A DNA stretch of 64,000 bases, taken from NCBI GenBank assembly GCA_040385825.1, contig JAZKGQ010000024.1, forward strand, positions 22,090 through 86,089, read 5' to 3'. This DNA is from JANNNF01 sp040385825 (GTDB taxonomy: Bacteria; Pseudomonadota; Alphaproteobacteria; Rhodobacterales; Rhodobacteraceae). Shown in pieces: positions 36,139 through 44,429 of this stretch. Position 1 is the stretch's first letter; each line of letters opens with the position of its first letter. The position numbers and the translations under genes were made by a program. The notes under the pieces are model-generated. The model worked only from the letters and a program-made list of their open reading frames with translations, did no database searches and was not told where the DNA came from.

Positions 36139-38709
36139 TCACGCCGCCGTGAAGCCGCCATCCTCGGCCAGCGGGCGCGGGTCATTCAGCGCCAGATGCG
36201 CCGCCGCCAACCGCGCCATCGGCACCCGGTAGGGCGAGCAAGAGACGTAATCGAAACCGGCCTTGCGGCAAAACGCGATTGATTCGGGGTTACCGCCATG
36301 TTCACCGCAAATGCTCAGCGTCAGGTCGGCGCGCGTGTGCCGCCCGCGATCTGCCCCGATCAGCAGCAACTCCCCCACCCCGTCCACATCCAGAATATGG
36401 AAGGGATCCTCGGGGAAAACGCCCTGCTGGACATAAGTGTTCATGAACCGCCCGGCATCGTCGCGGCTCAGGCCATAGGTCATCTGCGTCAGGTCATTGG
36501 TGCCAAAGGACAGGAACGCCGCGTGCTGCGCGATCTCGCCCGCCCGCAGCGCCGCGCGCGGGGTTTCCACCATCACCCCCAGCTTGAAGGTGAACTCGGC
36601 CTTCGCCTTGCTGCGCACCATGGCGGCCACCGCATCAATGCGCGCCTTGACCAGTTCCACCTCGCGCCGCGCCGACACCAGAGGGATCATGATTTCCGGC
36701 ACCACCGGCGCGCCCCGGCGCGCGCTTTCGATCGTCGCCTCAAAGATCGCCTGCGCCTGCATGTCGTAAATCTCGGGCAGCACCACACCCAGCCGGACCC
36801 CCCGCATCCCCAGCATCGGGTTGACCTCGGACAAGGCCTCGGCCCGGCGCGTCACCTCGGACAGGGGGCGGTCCAGAGCCTCGGCCAGTTCTTTCAGCCC
36901 CTCGCGGGTGTGCGGTAGAAATTCATGCAGCGGCGGGTCGAAAAGCCGGATGCAGACCGGCAATCCCTGCATGATTTCGAACAATTGCACGAAATCCTCC
37001 CGCTGCATCGGCAGCAGCCGCGCCAGCGCAAGCGCCCGGTCCGGCGCCGTATCGGCAAAGATCATCTCGCGCATCACCACCAGACGATCCTCGTCGAAAA
37101 ACATGTGTTCCGTGCGGCAGAGGCCAATCCCCTGCGCCTCGAACCGCCGGGCAGTGGCGGCATCGGCGGGGGTGTCGGCATTGGCGCGGATGCCGATGTC
37201 GCGCACCGCATCGGCCCAACCCAGCAGCCGCCGGAAACTGTCGTCCAGCGCGGGCGGCAGCATTTCCGCCGCCCCCACCATCGCCACCCCCGCCGTGCCG
37301 TCCAGCGTGATCACATCGCCTTCGCGGAACACCCGGCCATCGGCGGCAGTGATCTTCTTGTCGCGCCCGTCCAGCCGCATGTCCGACGCGCCGACCACAC
37401 AAGGCAGCCCCAGACCGCGCGCGATCACCGCCGCGTGGCTGGTCATGCCGCCCCGTTCGGTCAGCACGGCCACCGCCGAATGCATGCCGCGAATATCCTC
37501 GGGCGCGGTTTCGCGCCGCACCAGCACACAAGGCTCGCCCTTGGCCGCCGATGCCTGCGCCGCGGCGGATGAAAACACCAGCCGCCCGGTCGCCGCCCCC
37601 GGAGACGCCGCAATCCCCTTGGCGAACACATCGCGCGGCAGGCGCGGGTCGACCTGATGGTGCAGCAATTCCGACAGCGCGCGCGGTTCCACCCGCAGCA
37701 CGGCCTCGGTCTGCGGGATGATGCCATCATCGGCCAGCGCCACCGCGATCCGCAAGCCCGCCCGGCTGGACCGCGCCACCTTGACCGCGTCCAGCACCGA
37801 CAAGCGGCCATCTTCAACCGTGAACTCGATCTGCATTTCCTCGCGCAGCTTGGCGCGGCATTTCGCGCCATGCGCGATCAGATCGGCAAACACTTCGGGC
37901 GCCAGATCCTCCAGTGACGGGCCGCGCGCGTCGCGGGTCAGGTACAGCGCCTCGGTGGACCGCAGGGCATCGCGCCCCTGCGCCTGCCCCAGATAGCGGC
38001 CGGTGATCTGCGCGGCCCCCGTCACCGGGTCGACAAACTGGATGACACCCGACCCCGAAATGCCCTGCCCGATGCCTTGCGCCATTTCCTGCACCACCAG
38101 CCCAAGCGCCGCATCCACCGGCGCGCCCTTGGCCTGACGCAGCAGGCGGGCAGAGGTGCCCTCCCAGGCGCGGGCCATCGACCGCAGCACTTCGGACAGT
38201 TGCTGGGCGGCGCTTTCGGGAAAGGCCTCGTCGGTTTCAGCCTCGTAATGGCGCAGCACATCGCGCAGCGCCCCCGGACCGGGCTTTACATCCTCGAACC
38301 CATCCGGGTCCAGCCGGGCGACATGGATCGCGTATCCTTGCACAAATCGAAGATAGAGCGCATCCGCAGCCGCCTGCCCATGGGTTTCGCACAGCCGCGA
38401 ATGGCGTTTGGCGTTCAGCCCGATGTTCAGCACCGTGCCCGGCCCGCCCCAATCGGGGTTGGCCGGGCTGGGCCGGACCGAGATCAACGGCCCGTCGCCA
38501 AAATGCTCCAGAATCCCCGCCGCATCGACGCCGTGGCCCTGGGCAATCGCGCGCACTGTGCTGGCGGGCAGCGCCACGGTCTTGGGCACCGGCAACTCCA
38601 GCCGCACCAGCCGTTGCAGGCATTTCGCACGCCAGCCATGCGCCGTGGTGGCGATGCTGGCCGAGGGGGTGATTTCGGCAAATTCGGGAATCGGGTCGTG
38701 TTTCTGCAC
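36139..38709 (-). CDS. ppdK: Pyruvate phosphate dikinase-like protein with degenerate ATP-grasp domain
   Basis: An 856 aa protein with PPDK architecture. The central phospho-His domain is intact (RGGMTSHAAVIARG, His ~427), and so is the C-terminal PEP/pyruvate barrel (LCRTEHMFF, RLFDPPLHEFLPH, SFGTNDLTQMTYGLSRDD, and catalytic Cys in SICGEHGG ~800). The N-terminal nucleotide half looks degraded. The usual GGKGxNLAEM is absent, SVRSGA reads SVRPSP, FTRNPSTG reads FVDPVTG, the GEYLxxAQGEDVV glutamates are replaced (GRYLGQAQGRDAL), and the LQTR Gln is missing (SVLDAVK). ATP use is therefore doubtful. It may use PEP chemistry only or be regulatory. Motif comparison is from memory of Clostridium symbiosum PPDK. 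Confidence 0.85.
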   Translation of the reverse strand: MQKHDPIPEFAEITPSASIATTAHGWRAKCLQRLVRLELPVPKTVALPASTVRAIAQGHGVDAAGILEHFGDGPLISVRPSPANPDWGGPGTVLNIGLNAKRHSRLCETHGQAAADALYLRFVQGYAIHVARLDPDGFEDVKPGPGALRDVLRHYEAETDEAFPESAAQQLSEVLRSMARAWEGTSARLLRQAKGAPVDAALGLVVQEMAQGIGQGISGSGVIQFVDPVTGAAQITGRYLGQAQGRDALRSTEALYLTRDARGPSLEDLAPEVFADLIAHGAKCRAKLREEMQIEFTVEDGRLSVLDAVKVARSSRAGLRIAVALADDGIIPQTEAVLRVEPRALSELLHHQVDPRLPRDVFAKGIAASPGAATGRLVFSSAAAQASAAKGEPCVLVRRETAPEDIRGMHSAVAVLTERGGMTSHAAVIARGLGLPCVVGASDMRLDGRDKKITAADGRVFREGDVITLDGTAGVAMVGAAEMLPPALDDSFRRLLGWADAVRDIGIRANADTPADAATARRFEAQGIGLCRTEHMFFDEDRLVVMREMIFADTAPDRALALARLLPMQREDFVQLFEIMQGLPVCIRLFDPPLHEFLPHTREGLKELAEALDRPLSEVTRRAEALSEVNPMLGMRGVRLGVVLPEIYDMQAQAIFEATIESARRGAPVVPEIMIPLVSARREVELVKARIDAVAAMVRSKAKAEFTFKLGVMVETPRAALRAGEIAQHAAFLSFGTNDLTQMTYGLSRDDAGRFMNTYVQQGVFPEDPFHILDVDGVGELLLIGADRGRHTRADLTLSICGEHGGNPESIAFCRKAGFDYVSCSPYRVPMARLAAAHLALNDPRPLAEDGGFTAA

Positions 38710-38772
38710 TGCGGCACCTTTTTGGGTGCGCGCAGCTTACGCCGAATGATTCGCCAAGCAAGCGCTACCTCG

Positions 38773-38791
38773 GGCAGCGGGGGCCGCTGCC
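38773..38791. terminator. Weak hairpin between glyS and ppdK
   Basis: GGCAGCGG (38773-38780) pairs with CCGCTGCC (38784-38791), loop GGG. It follows the glyS stop on the minus strand but has no minus-strand T-run. Confidence 0.35.
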
Positions 38792-38810
38792 TGCTGTATT
38801 TTTGGGCAGG

Positions 38811-40991
38811 TCAGCCCTCGATTTTGGTCAGATCGGCCACGCCGCCGCAGATCGCACGGATGCGGTGCAGCAGATTCAAGCGGTTACGTCGCACGATCGG
38901 ATTGTCGCTGTTCACCTGAACGGCGGTGAAAAACGCATCGACAGGGTGTCGCAGGCTGGCCATCGCGGCCATCGCGGTGCCGAAATCTTCCTGCGCCATC
39001 GCCGGGGTGATCTTCGCCTCTGCGGCATCAAGGGCCGCAAACAGCGCGCGTTCCTCGTCGGTTTCCGCAAACTTGGGGTCCGCGCCGAAGGAATATTCCA
39101 CCCCGTCCCTGGTTTCGGCTTGGGTCAGGAGGGTATTGGCGCGCTTGAAGCCTTGCAGCAGGTTCGGCCCGTCGTCGGTTTTCAGAAACGCGGCGAGGGC
39201 CTCGGCCCGTTTGACCAGCAGGGTCAGATCGTCATTGCCGGGCATGGCGAGGCAGGCGTCGATGATGTCGTGGCGGATGCCCTGGTCCTTGAGGAACACC
39301 TTGAGGCGGTCGTGGAAGAAGGAGAGGAGGTCGCGGCTGATTTCGTCAGCTTTCATTTCACAATCCACAAGCGTGGATTTGGTTGTGTCTTCAATCTCGT
39401 CTGAGAATTTCGGACCCTGTTGTGTGAAAACTTCCCGCATTCGAGCCAAAGCCGTGGGAACACCGACATGAGCGCGCGCGTGGGGCCACGTTATTTCATT
39501 AAGGTTTAAGGCTAGGTCATTCCCCACCACCAACCGAATAACCCCAAGCGCCGCCCTTCGCAGCGCAAACGGGTCTTTGCTCCCGGTAGGTTTCTCGTCA
39601 ATCGCCCAGAACCCCGTCAGCGTGTCGATCTTGTCTGCCAGCGCCACCGCCACCGAAACCGGATCAGATGGCACCGCATCGCTCGGCCCCAAGGGCGAGT
39701 AATGGTCCCGCGCTGCCAGTGCCACGGCCTCGGGCAGGCCTGCCTCGCGGGCGTAGTACATGCCCATCAGTCCCTGCAATTCCGGGAACTCGCCGACCAT
39801 CGCCGACCGCAGATCGGCCTTCGCCACCCGCGCCGCCTGTTCGGCCACCTTCGCATCGGCCCCCACCAAGGGCGCAATCTCGCGCGCCAAGGCGGCGATC
39901 CGATCTACCCGGTCAAACTGCGACCCCAGTTTGTTGTGGAAGGTCACAGCCTTAAGGCCCTCCAGCCATTCCCGCATCCCGGCCTTGGCGACCCGCAGAT
40001 CGTTGCCCCAGAAGAACGCGGCATCCGAAAGCCTTGCCGACAGCACCTTCTGGTTGCCCTTCAGGATGGTCACACCGTGGTCCACCGGGGCGGTATTGGC
40101 GACCGTCACAAAGCCCTCGATCCGGCCCGACTTTGCCCGCACCGAAAAGAACTTCTGATGTTCGCGCATCGAGGTTTGCAGAACTTCCGCAGGCAGCCCC
40201 AGAAACGCAGCATCGATCCGCCCCATCAGCGGCACGGGCCATTCGACCAGGCCCGCCACTTCGGTCAGCAGCCCCGCATCCGGAACCACCTCCATGCCCG
40301 CCGCAAAGGCGAGGTTCTGCGCGCCCTGCCAGATCGCAGCCTCACGCTCGGCAGAATCCAGCACCACATGCGCGCGTTTCAGTTTCACTACATAATCGTC
40401 AAACGAGGTGACGGAAAACGCCCCCGGCGACAGGAAACGGTGGCCTTCGGTCACATCCGCCGCAACGATCCCGTCAACCGCCATCGGCACCACCCGCGCC
40501 CCGGCTTCATCGGAAAGGATGCACAAGATCCGCTGCAACGGGCGCACCCATTTCAGCGTGCCAGTGCCCCACCGCATCGACTTCGGCCAAGGAAAGCCCT
40601 GGATAACCCCTTCCAGCACTTCGGCAATGATCGCCTCGGCCCCACGACCGGGCTTTTCGACAACGGCGTAGTAAACCTGCGCCTTCTTCTCATCGCGCAG
40701 CACCAACTGATCGAGCGTCAGCCCGGTAGACCGCAAGAACCCCTCGATCGCAGGCAAAGGCGCATCGGCGCGCGGGCCTTTGCGTTCCTCGCGCACCGGG
40801 CGGCTCTCTGCCGTCAGCCCCTCGATCGCCAGCACCAGACGGCGCGGGGTCGAGAACACGCCGGCCCCGGCATAGGTCAACCCGGCCTCGACCAGCCCGT
40901 CCGTCACCAGACGCTGCAAATCCTGCCGCGCACGGGCCTGCATGCGGGCGGGGATTTCTTCGGAAAACAGCTCGATCAACAGATCCGGCAT
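38811..40991 (-). CDS. glyS: Glycyl-tRNA synthetase beta subunit
   Basis: A 726 aa subunit of the alpha2beta2 bacterial enzyme that attaches glycine to tRNA-Gly. The N-terminus LLIELFSEEIPARMQ is canonical, with MREHQKFFSV, GSKDPFALRRAALG and the anticodon-binding C-terminal region. Residues ~484-544 are odd. This stretch (WPHARAHVGVPTALARM, FTQQGPKFSDEIEDTT) is about 30 residues longer than in E. coli GlyS, and its DNA (39361-39540) is about 51% GC by count, well below the surrounding gene. The frame is intact. It follows DUF6446 by three bases in a glyQ-DUF6446-glyS operon. Confidence 0.95.
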   Translation of the reverse strand: MPDLLIELFSEEIPARMQARARQDLQRLVTDGLVEAGLTYAGAGVFSTPRRLVLAIEGLTAESRPVREERKGPRADAPLPAIEGFLRSTGLTLDQLVLRDEKKAQVYYAVVEKPGRGAEAIIAEVLEGVIQGFPWPKSMRWGTGTLKWVRPLQRILCILSDEAGARVVPMAVDGIVAADVTEGHRFLSPGAFSVTSFDDYVVKLKRAHVVLDSAEREAAIWQGAQNLAFAAGMEVVPDAGLLTEVAGLVEWPVPLMGRIDAAFLGLPAEVLQTSMREHQKFFSVRAKSGRIEGFVTVANTAPVDHGVTILKGNQKVLSARLSDAAFFWGNDLRVAKAGMREWLEGLKAVTFHNKLGSQFDRVDRIAALAREIAPLVGADAKVAEQAARVAKADLRSAMVGEFPELQGLMGMYYAREAGLPEAVALAARDHYSPLGPSDAVPSDPVSVAVALADKIDTLTGFWAIDEKPTGSKDPFALRRAALGVIRLVVGNDLALNLNEITWPHARAHVGVPTALARMREVFTQQGPKFSDEIEDTTKSTLVDCEMKADEISRDLLSFFHDRLKVFLKDQGIRHDIIDACLAMPGNDDLTLLVKRAEALAAFLKTDDGPNLLQGFKRANTLLTQAETRDGVEYSFGADPKFAETDEERALFAALDAAEAKITPAMAQEDFGTAMAAMASLRHPVDAFFTAVQVNSDNPIVRRNRLNLLHRIRAICGGVADLTKIEG

Positions 40992-40994
40992 GGA

Positions 40995-41471
40995 TTATTC
41001 CTTCAGATCGTCGTTCAGTTGATTCCAGGCATAGCCGCTGCCATCGGGGAAAACCGCCACCACCCGGTTCACGCCGGGGTGAATGTTGGCCTCGGACAGA
41101 AAGGCAAGCGCCTCGCCCTGTTCCAGAGCCTTGTCAATGCGGGCGGCATCGAAACAGTCGAACCAGCCGGGGGCAAGCAACGGCTCGGCCTTTTCATAGA
41201 CCTTGTACGTCTCGGTCAGCAGACCCTGCGACAAGGGCGTGGTGAAACAGGCGCGAAACCGCAGCGGGCTGCTGTCGGCATCAATCCCGGTCACGTCATT
41301 GGCCACGATAGCCTCTGGCTGATCCCCGGCGATCGGGGTCAGGCGGATTTCATTGCCGGGCACGAAAGTCACCGGCGTATAATAGGCATAGATCTGAAGA
41401 TAATAGATGGCCGCGCCGAACACCGCCGCCACTGTCACGATAGCCACCACAGCAACCTTACCCGCATTCAT
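40995..41471 (-). CDS. DUF6446-type membrane-anchored protein
   Basis: A 158 aa protein with one N-terminal transmembrane helix (KVAVVAIVTVAAVFGAAIYYL) and a periplasmic domain containing two cysteines (FRACFTTPL and GWFDCFDAARI). It is encoded between glyQ and glyS: its ATG overlaps the glyQ stop by four bases and glyS begins three bases after it. Such tight packing argues that it is co-translated with the synthetase genes. The function is unknown and a direct role in glycylation is unlikely for a periplasmic domain. Confidence 0.8.
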   Translation of the reverse strand: MNAGKVAVVAIVTVAAVFGAAIYYLQIYAYYTPVTFVPGNEIRLTPIAGDQPEAIVANDVTGIDADSSPLRFRACFTTPLSQGLLTETYKVYEKAEPLLAPGWFDCFDAARIDKALEQGEALAFLSEANIHPGVNRVVAVFPDGSGYAWNQLNDDLKE

Positions 41472-42409
41472 ACGTTCACCTCTGCATCTGCGCCGGCGTC
41501 GGTCAGGCGGAACGCATCGGCACAGCGTTTGGCCAGGGCACGGACGCGCCCGATATAGGCCTGCCGTTCGGTCACGGAAATCACGCCCCGCGCGTCCAGC
41601 AGGTTGAACAGGTGGCTTGCCTTGATGCACTGGTCATAGGCCGGATGCGCCATCACGATGCTGCGGCCCGCCTTGTCGGGCTGGGCGGCAGTCAGGATGC
41701 GGTCACATTCGCCTTCCGCATCGACGAAATGCTGCAACAGCATCGCCGTGTCGGCCTGATCAAAGTTCCAGCGGCTATATTCCTGTTCGGTCTGCCGGAA
41801 AATATCGCCGTAGGTCAGCGGGATCGGCGACGAAGGGTCGTTGAACGCCATGTCCATCACATGATCTACACCCAGCACATACATCGCCAGCCGTTCCAAC
41901 CCATAGGTCAGTTCACCCGAAACCGGGCGGCAGTCATGGCCGCCGACCTGCTGGAAATAGGTGAACTGCGACACTTCCATGCCGTCGCACCACACTTCCC
42001 ACCCCAGACCCCAGGCCCCCAATGTGGGGCTTTCCCAGTCATCCTCGACAAAGCGGATGTCATGGACGCTCGCATCAATCCCGATAGCGGCCAGCGACCC
42101 CAGATACAGCGCCTGCAAATCGGGCGGCGAGGGTTTGATGATCACCTGATACTGATAGTAGTGCTGAAGGCGGTTCGGGTTTTCGCCATAGCGCCCGTCG
42201 GTAGGGCGGCGGCTGGGTTGCACATAGGCCGCAGCCCAGGGCTTCGTCCCCAGGGACCGCAGCGTGGTGGCCGGGTGAAAGGTGCCTGCCCCCACCTCCA
42301 TGTCATAGGGTTGCAGGATGGCGCAGCCCTTGGACGCCCAATAGGCCTGCAACGCCAGGATGATTCCCTGAAACGAGCGGGGCACAGTATCAGCAACAGT
42401 TCCGGCCAT
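41468..42409 (-). CDS. glyQ: Glycyl-tRNA synthetase alpha subunit
   Basis: A 313 aa class II catalytic subunit. The N-terminus SFQGIILALQAYWASKGC and the motif 2 region AAYVQPSRRPTDGRYGENPNR (split at its Arg pair) are canonical, as are QVIIKPSP and YGLERLAMYVLGVDHVMD. It binds glycine and ATP and forms the aminoacyl adenylate. It is first in the glyQ-DUF6446-glyS operon, with a 169-base divergent promoter space to the next gene. Confidence 0.97.
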   Translation of the reverse strand: MAGTVADTVPRSFQGIILALQAYWASKGCAILQPYDMEVGAGTFHPATTLRSLGTKPWAAAYVQPSRRPTDGRYGENPNRLQHYYQYQVIIKPSPPDLQALYLGSLAAIGIDASVHDIRFVEDDWESPTLGAWGLGWEVWCDGMEVSQFTYFQQVGGHDCRPVSGELTYGLERLAMYVLGVDHVMDMAFNDPSSPIPLTYGDIFRQTEQEYSRWNFDQADTAMLLQHFVDAEGECDRILTAAQPDKAGRSIVMAHPAYDQCIKASHLFNLLDARGVISVTERQAYIGRVRALAKRCADAFRLTDAGADAEVNV

Positions 42410-42578
42410 CGGACAACCCTTCGGATGAGGTGCCCTTCCCTAGCCAAGTGCTGCGACAGGGTCAATTCCCCGCAGCGCCGCAGGGGTTGGCCCTTGCCCT
42501 TGCAAGGCCCATGGATAATGTGACTCTTTGGTAATGTCGCCGGGCCTGTGCGGCCCGAAAATCAAGGATTGTTCCGCA

Positions 42579-44357
42579 ATGACTGCGTTTCTGACCAGAG
42601 TTTCCATCGTTCTGACGCTGCTTCTGATGGTCCTGTCGCCAGGACAGGCCCAAGCGCAAGAACAGGTCTGGGTGCAGATCGAAGCCCTGCCCACGGTATC
42701 CGAGGCCCAGGACCGCGCCCGCGCCTATGCGGCGGTGTTCCCGGAAACCTCGGGGTATCGGTTGCCGTCGGGCTGGTATGCGCTGGTTCTGGGCCCGTAC
42801 CCTGTGGCCGAAGGGGCGGCGCAACTGAACGCGCTGCGGCGGGAAAACCTGATCCCGCGCGACAGCTTCATCGCCTATGGCAATGATTTCCGTGAACAGT
42901 TCTGGCCGATGGCAGGCCAGACCGACCCTGCCGCAACGCCGGTCGCCCCGCCAGAGGCGATCACCGAAAGCCCGATCGACCCCAGCCAGCCCGATGCCAC
43001 CCCACCCGTGGCCGAACTGACGGCACCGCCCGAGGAAAGCCCCGCCGAAGCCCGCCGGTCCGAGGCCGGCCTCAGCCGCGAGGACCGTCTGCTGTTGCAG
43101 ACCGCGCTGCAATGGTTCGGCCATTACAGCAGCACCATCGACGGCGATTTCGGCCCCGGCACCCGCGCATCGATGGCCGCATGGCAGACCGCCATGGGGC
43201 TGGACCAGACCGGCATCCTGACCACCCCGCAGCGCGCCATGCTGATCAACGCCTATCAGGCCGAGCAGGCCGAATACGGCTTTGCCACCGTGACCGAGGT
43301 TGAATCCGGCATCGACATCACCTTGCCCACCGCCATGGTGGAATTTGACCGCTACGAACCGCCCTTCGTCTATTTCCGCCCCCGCAACGGGTCGGACCTG
43401 TCGGTCATGCTGATCTCGCAACCCGGTGATCAGGCCACGCTTTATGGCCTCTATGACATCCTGCAAACGCTGAAGATCATGCCCCTGACCGGAGAGCGCA
43501 GCCGCAGCGAACGCTCTTTCACCCTGCGCGGCACGTCCGCCACGGTGGACAGCACCGCCTATGCCGAGTTGAAGGGAGGGCTGGTCAAGGGCTGGATCCT
43601 GGTGTCGACCCCGGCAAACGCCGCGCGCAATGCGCGCATTCTGGCGGCGATGCAGGGCAGCTTTACCCCCACGGGCGAACGTGCGCTCGACCCCGGCATG
43701 GTGCCGATGGACGCCGCCGCCAGGCGCGGTCTGCTGGCCGGGCTGGAGGTGCGCCGCCCCCGCCTGTCGCGCTCCGGGTTTTACGTCGATGCAGGCGGCG
43801 CGGTGCTGACCACCGCCGAGGCCGTGCAATCCTGCGGCCGCATCACCATCGACCGCGCCTATGACGCCGATGTGACCCTGACCGATGCGGCCCTTGGCCT
43901 TGCGATCCTGACCCCGCGCGTGCCCTTGTCGCCCCCCGTGGTGGCCGGTTTCCAGACCGGGGCCGACCGCATCGGCGCGGAAATCGCGGCTTCGGGCTAT
44001 TCATACGAGGACAAGCTGCCCTCGCCGGTGCTGAATTTCGGCACGCTGGAAGAAGCCACCGGCCTGAACGGCGAAGCCGGGGTCAAGCGCCTGACGCTGG
44101 CCGCCCTGCCCGGCGATGCGGGGGGACCGGTGGTCGATGGCACGGGGGCGGTGATCGGCATGCTGCGGCCAACGGTTGCGGGCACGCAACAACTGCCCGC
44201 CGATGTGGCCTTTGCCACCGCCGCCTCTGCGCTGACCGCCCGGCTGACCAGCGCCGGGATCACCCCCGCCACCCGCCCCGCAGGCGGTGCATTGGCCCCC
44301 GAGGATCTGTCGCGCCTTGCCAATGGCATGACGGTTCTGGTGTCGTGCTGGGACTGA
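42579..44357 (+). CDS. Exported peptidoglycan-binding protein with inactive trypsin-like domain
   Basis: A 592 aa secreted protein. The signal peptide ends near GQAQAQE. Residues ~28-110 resemble a SPOR-type domain (WVQIEALPTVSEAQDRA, GWYALVLGPYP). A Pro/Glu-rich linker and a PG_binding_1 domain (~168-215, IDGDFGPGTRASMAAWQ) follow. The C-terminal ~190 residues have a trypsin fold, but all three triad positions look lost. The His site reads LTTAEAV (~410), the Asp site reads LGLAIL, and the nucleophile motif reads GDAGGP (~512) instead of GDSGGP. It is probably a cell-wall-bound scaffold or sensor rather than a protease. The ATG at 42579 begins the signal peptide. Confidence 0.82.
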   Translation: MTAFLTRVSIVLTLLLMVLSPGQAQAQEQVWVQIEALPTVSEAQDRARAYAAVFPETSGYRLPSGWYALVLGPYPVAEGAAQLNALRRENLIPRDSFIAYGNDFREQFWPMAGQTDPAATPVAPPEAITESPIDPSQPDATPPVAELTAPPEESPAEARRSEAGLSREDRLLLQTALQWFGHYSSTIDGDFGPGTRASMAAWQTAMGLDQTGILTTPQRAMLINAYQAEQAEYGFATVTEVESGIDITLPTAMVEFDRYEPPFVYFRPRNGSDLSVMLISQPGDQATLYGLYDILQTLKIMPLTGERSRSERSFTLRGTSATVDSTAYAELKGGLVKGWILVSTPANAARNARILAAMQGSFTPTGERALDPGMVPMDAAARRGLLAGLEVRRPRLSRSGFYVDAGGAVLTTAEAVQSCGRITIDRAYDADVTLTDAALGLAILTPRVPLSPPVVAGFQTGADRIGAEIAASGYSYEDKLPSPVLNFGTLEEATGLNGEAGVKRLTLAALPGDAGGPVVDGTGAVIGMLRPTVAGTQQLPADVAFATAASALTARLTSAGITPATRPAGGALAPEDLSRLANGMTVLVSCWD

Positions 44358-44386
44358 CCGTGAAGGCCCGGCTGGCGGTCATTCGT

Positions 44387-44409
44387 AGGATGGGCAATCT
44401 GCCCATCCT
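44387..44409. terminator. Terminator between convergent genes
   Basis: AGGATGGGCA (44387-44396) pairs perfectly with TGCCCATCCT (44400-44409) around a 3-base loop. On the minus strand TTTTG precedes it and on the plus strand CAAAA follows. It separates the pseudo-protease gene from trkH. Confidence 0.75.
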
Positions 44410-44429
44410 CAAAACCGCGCGATGAACCC

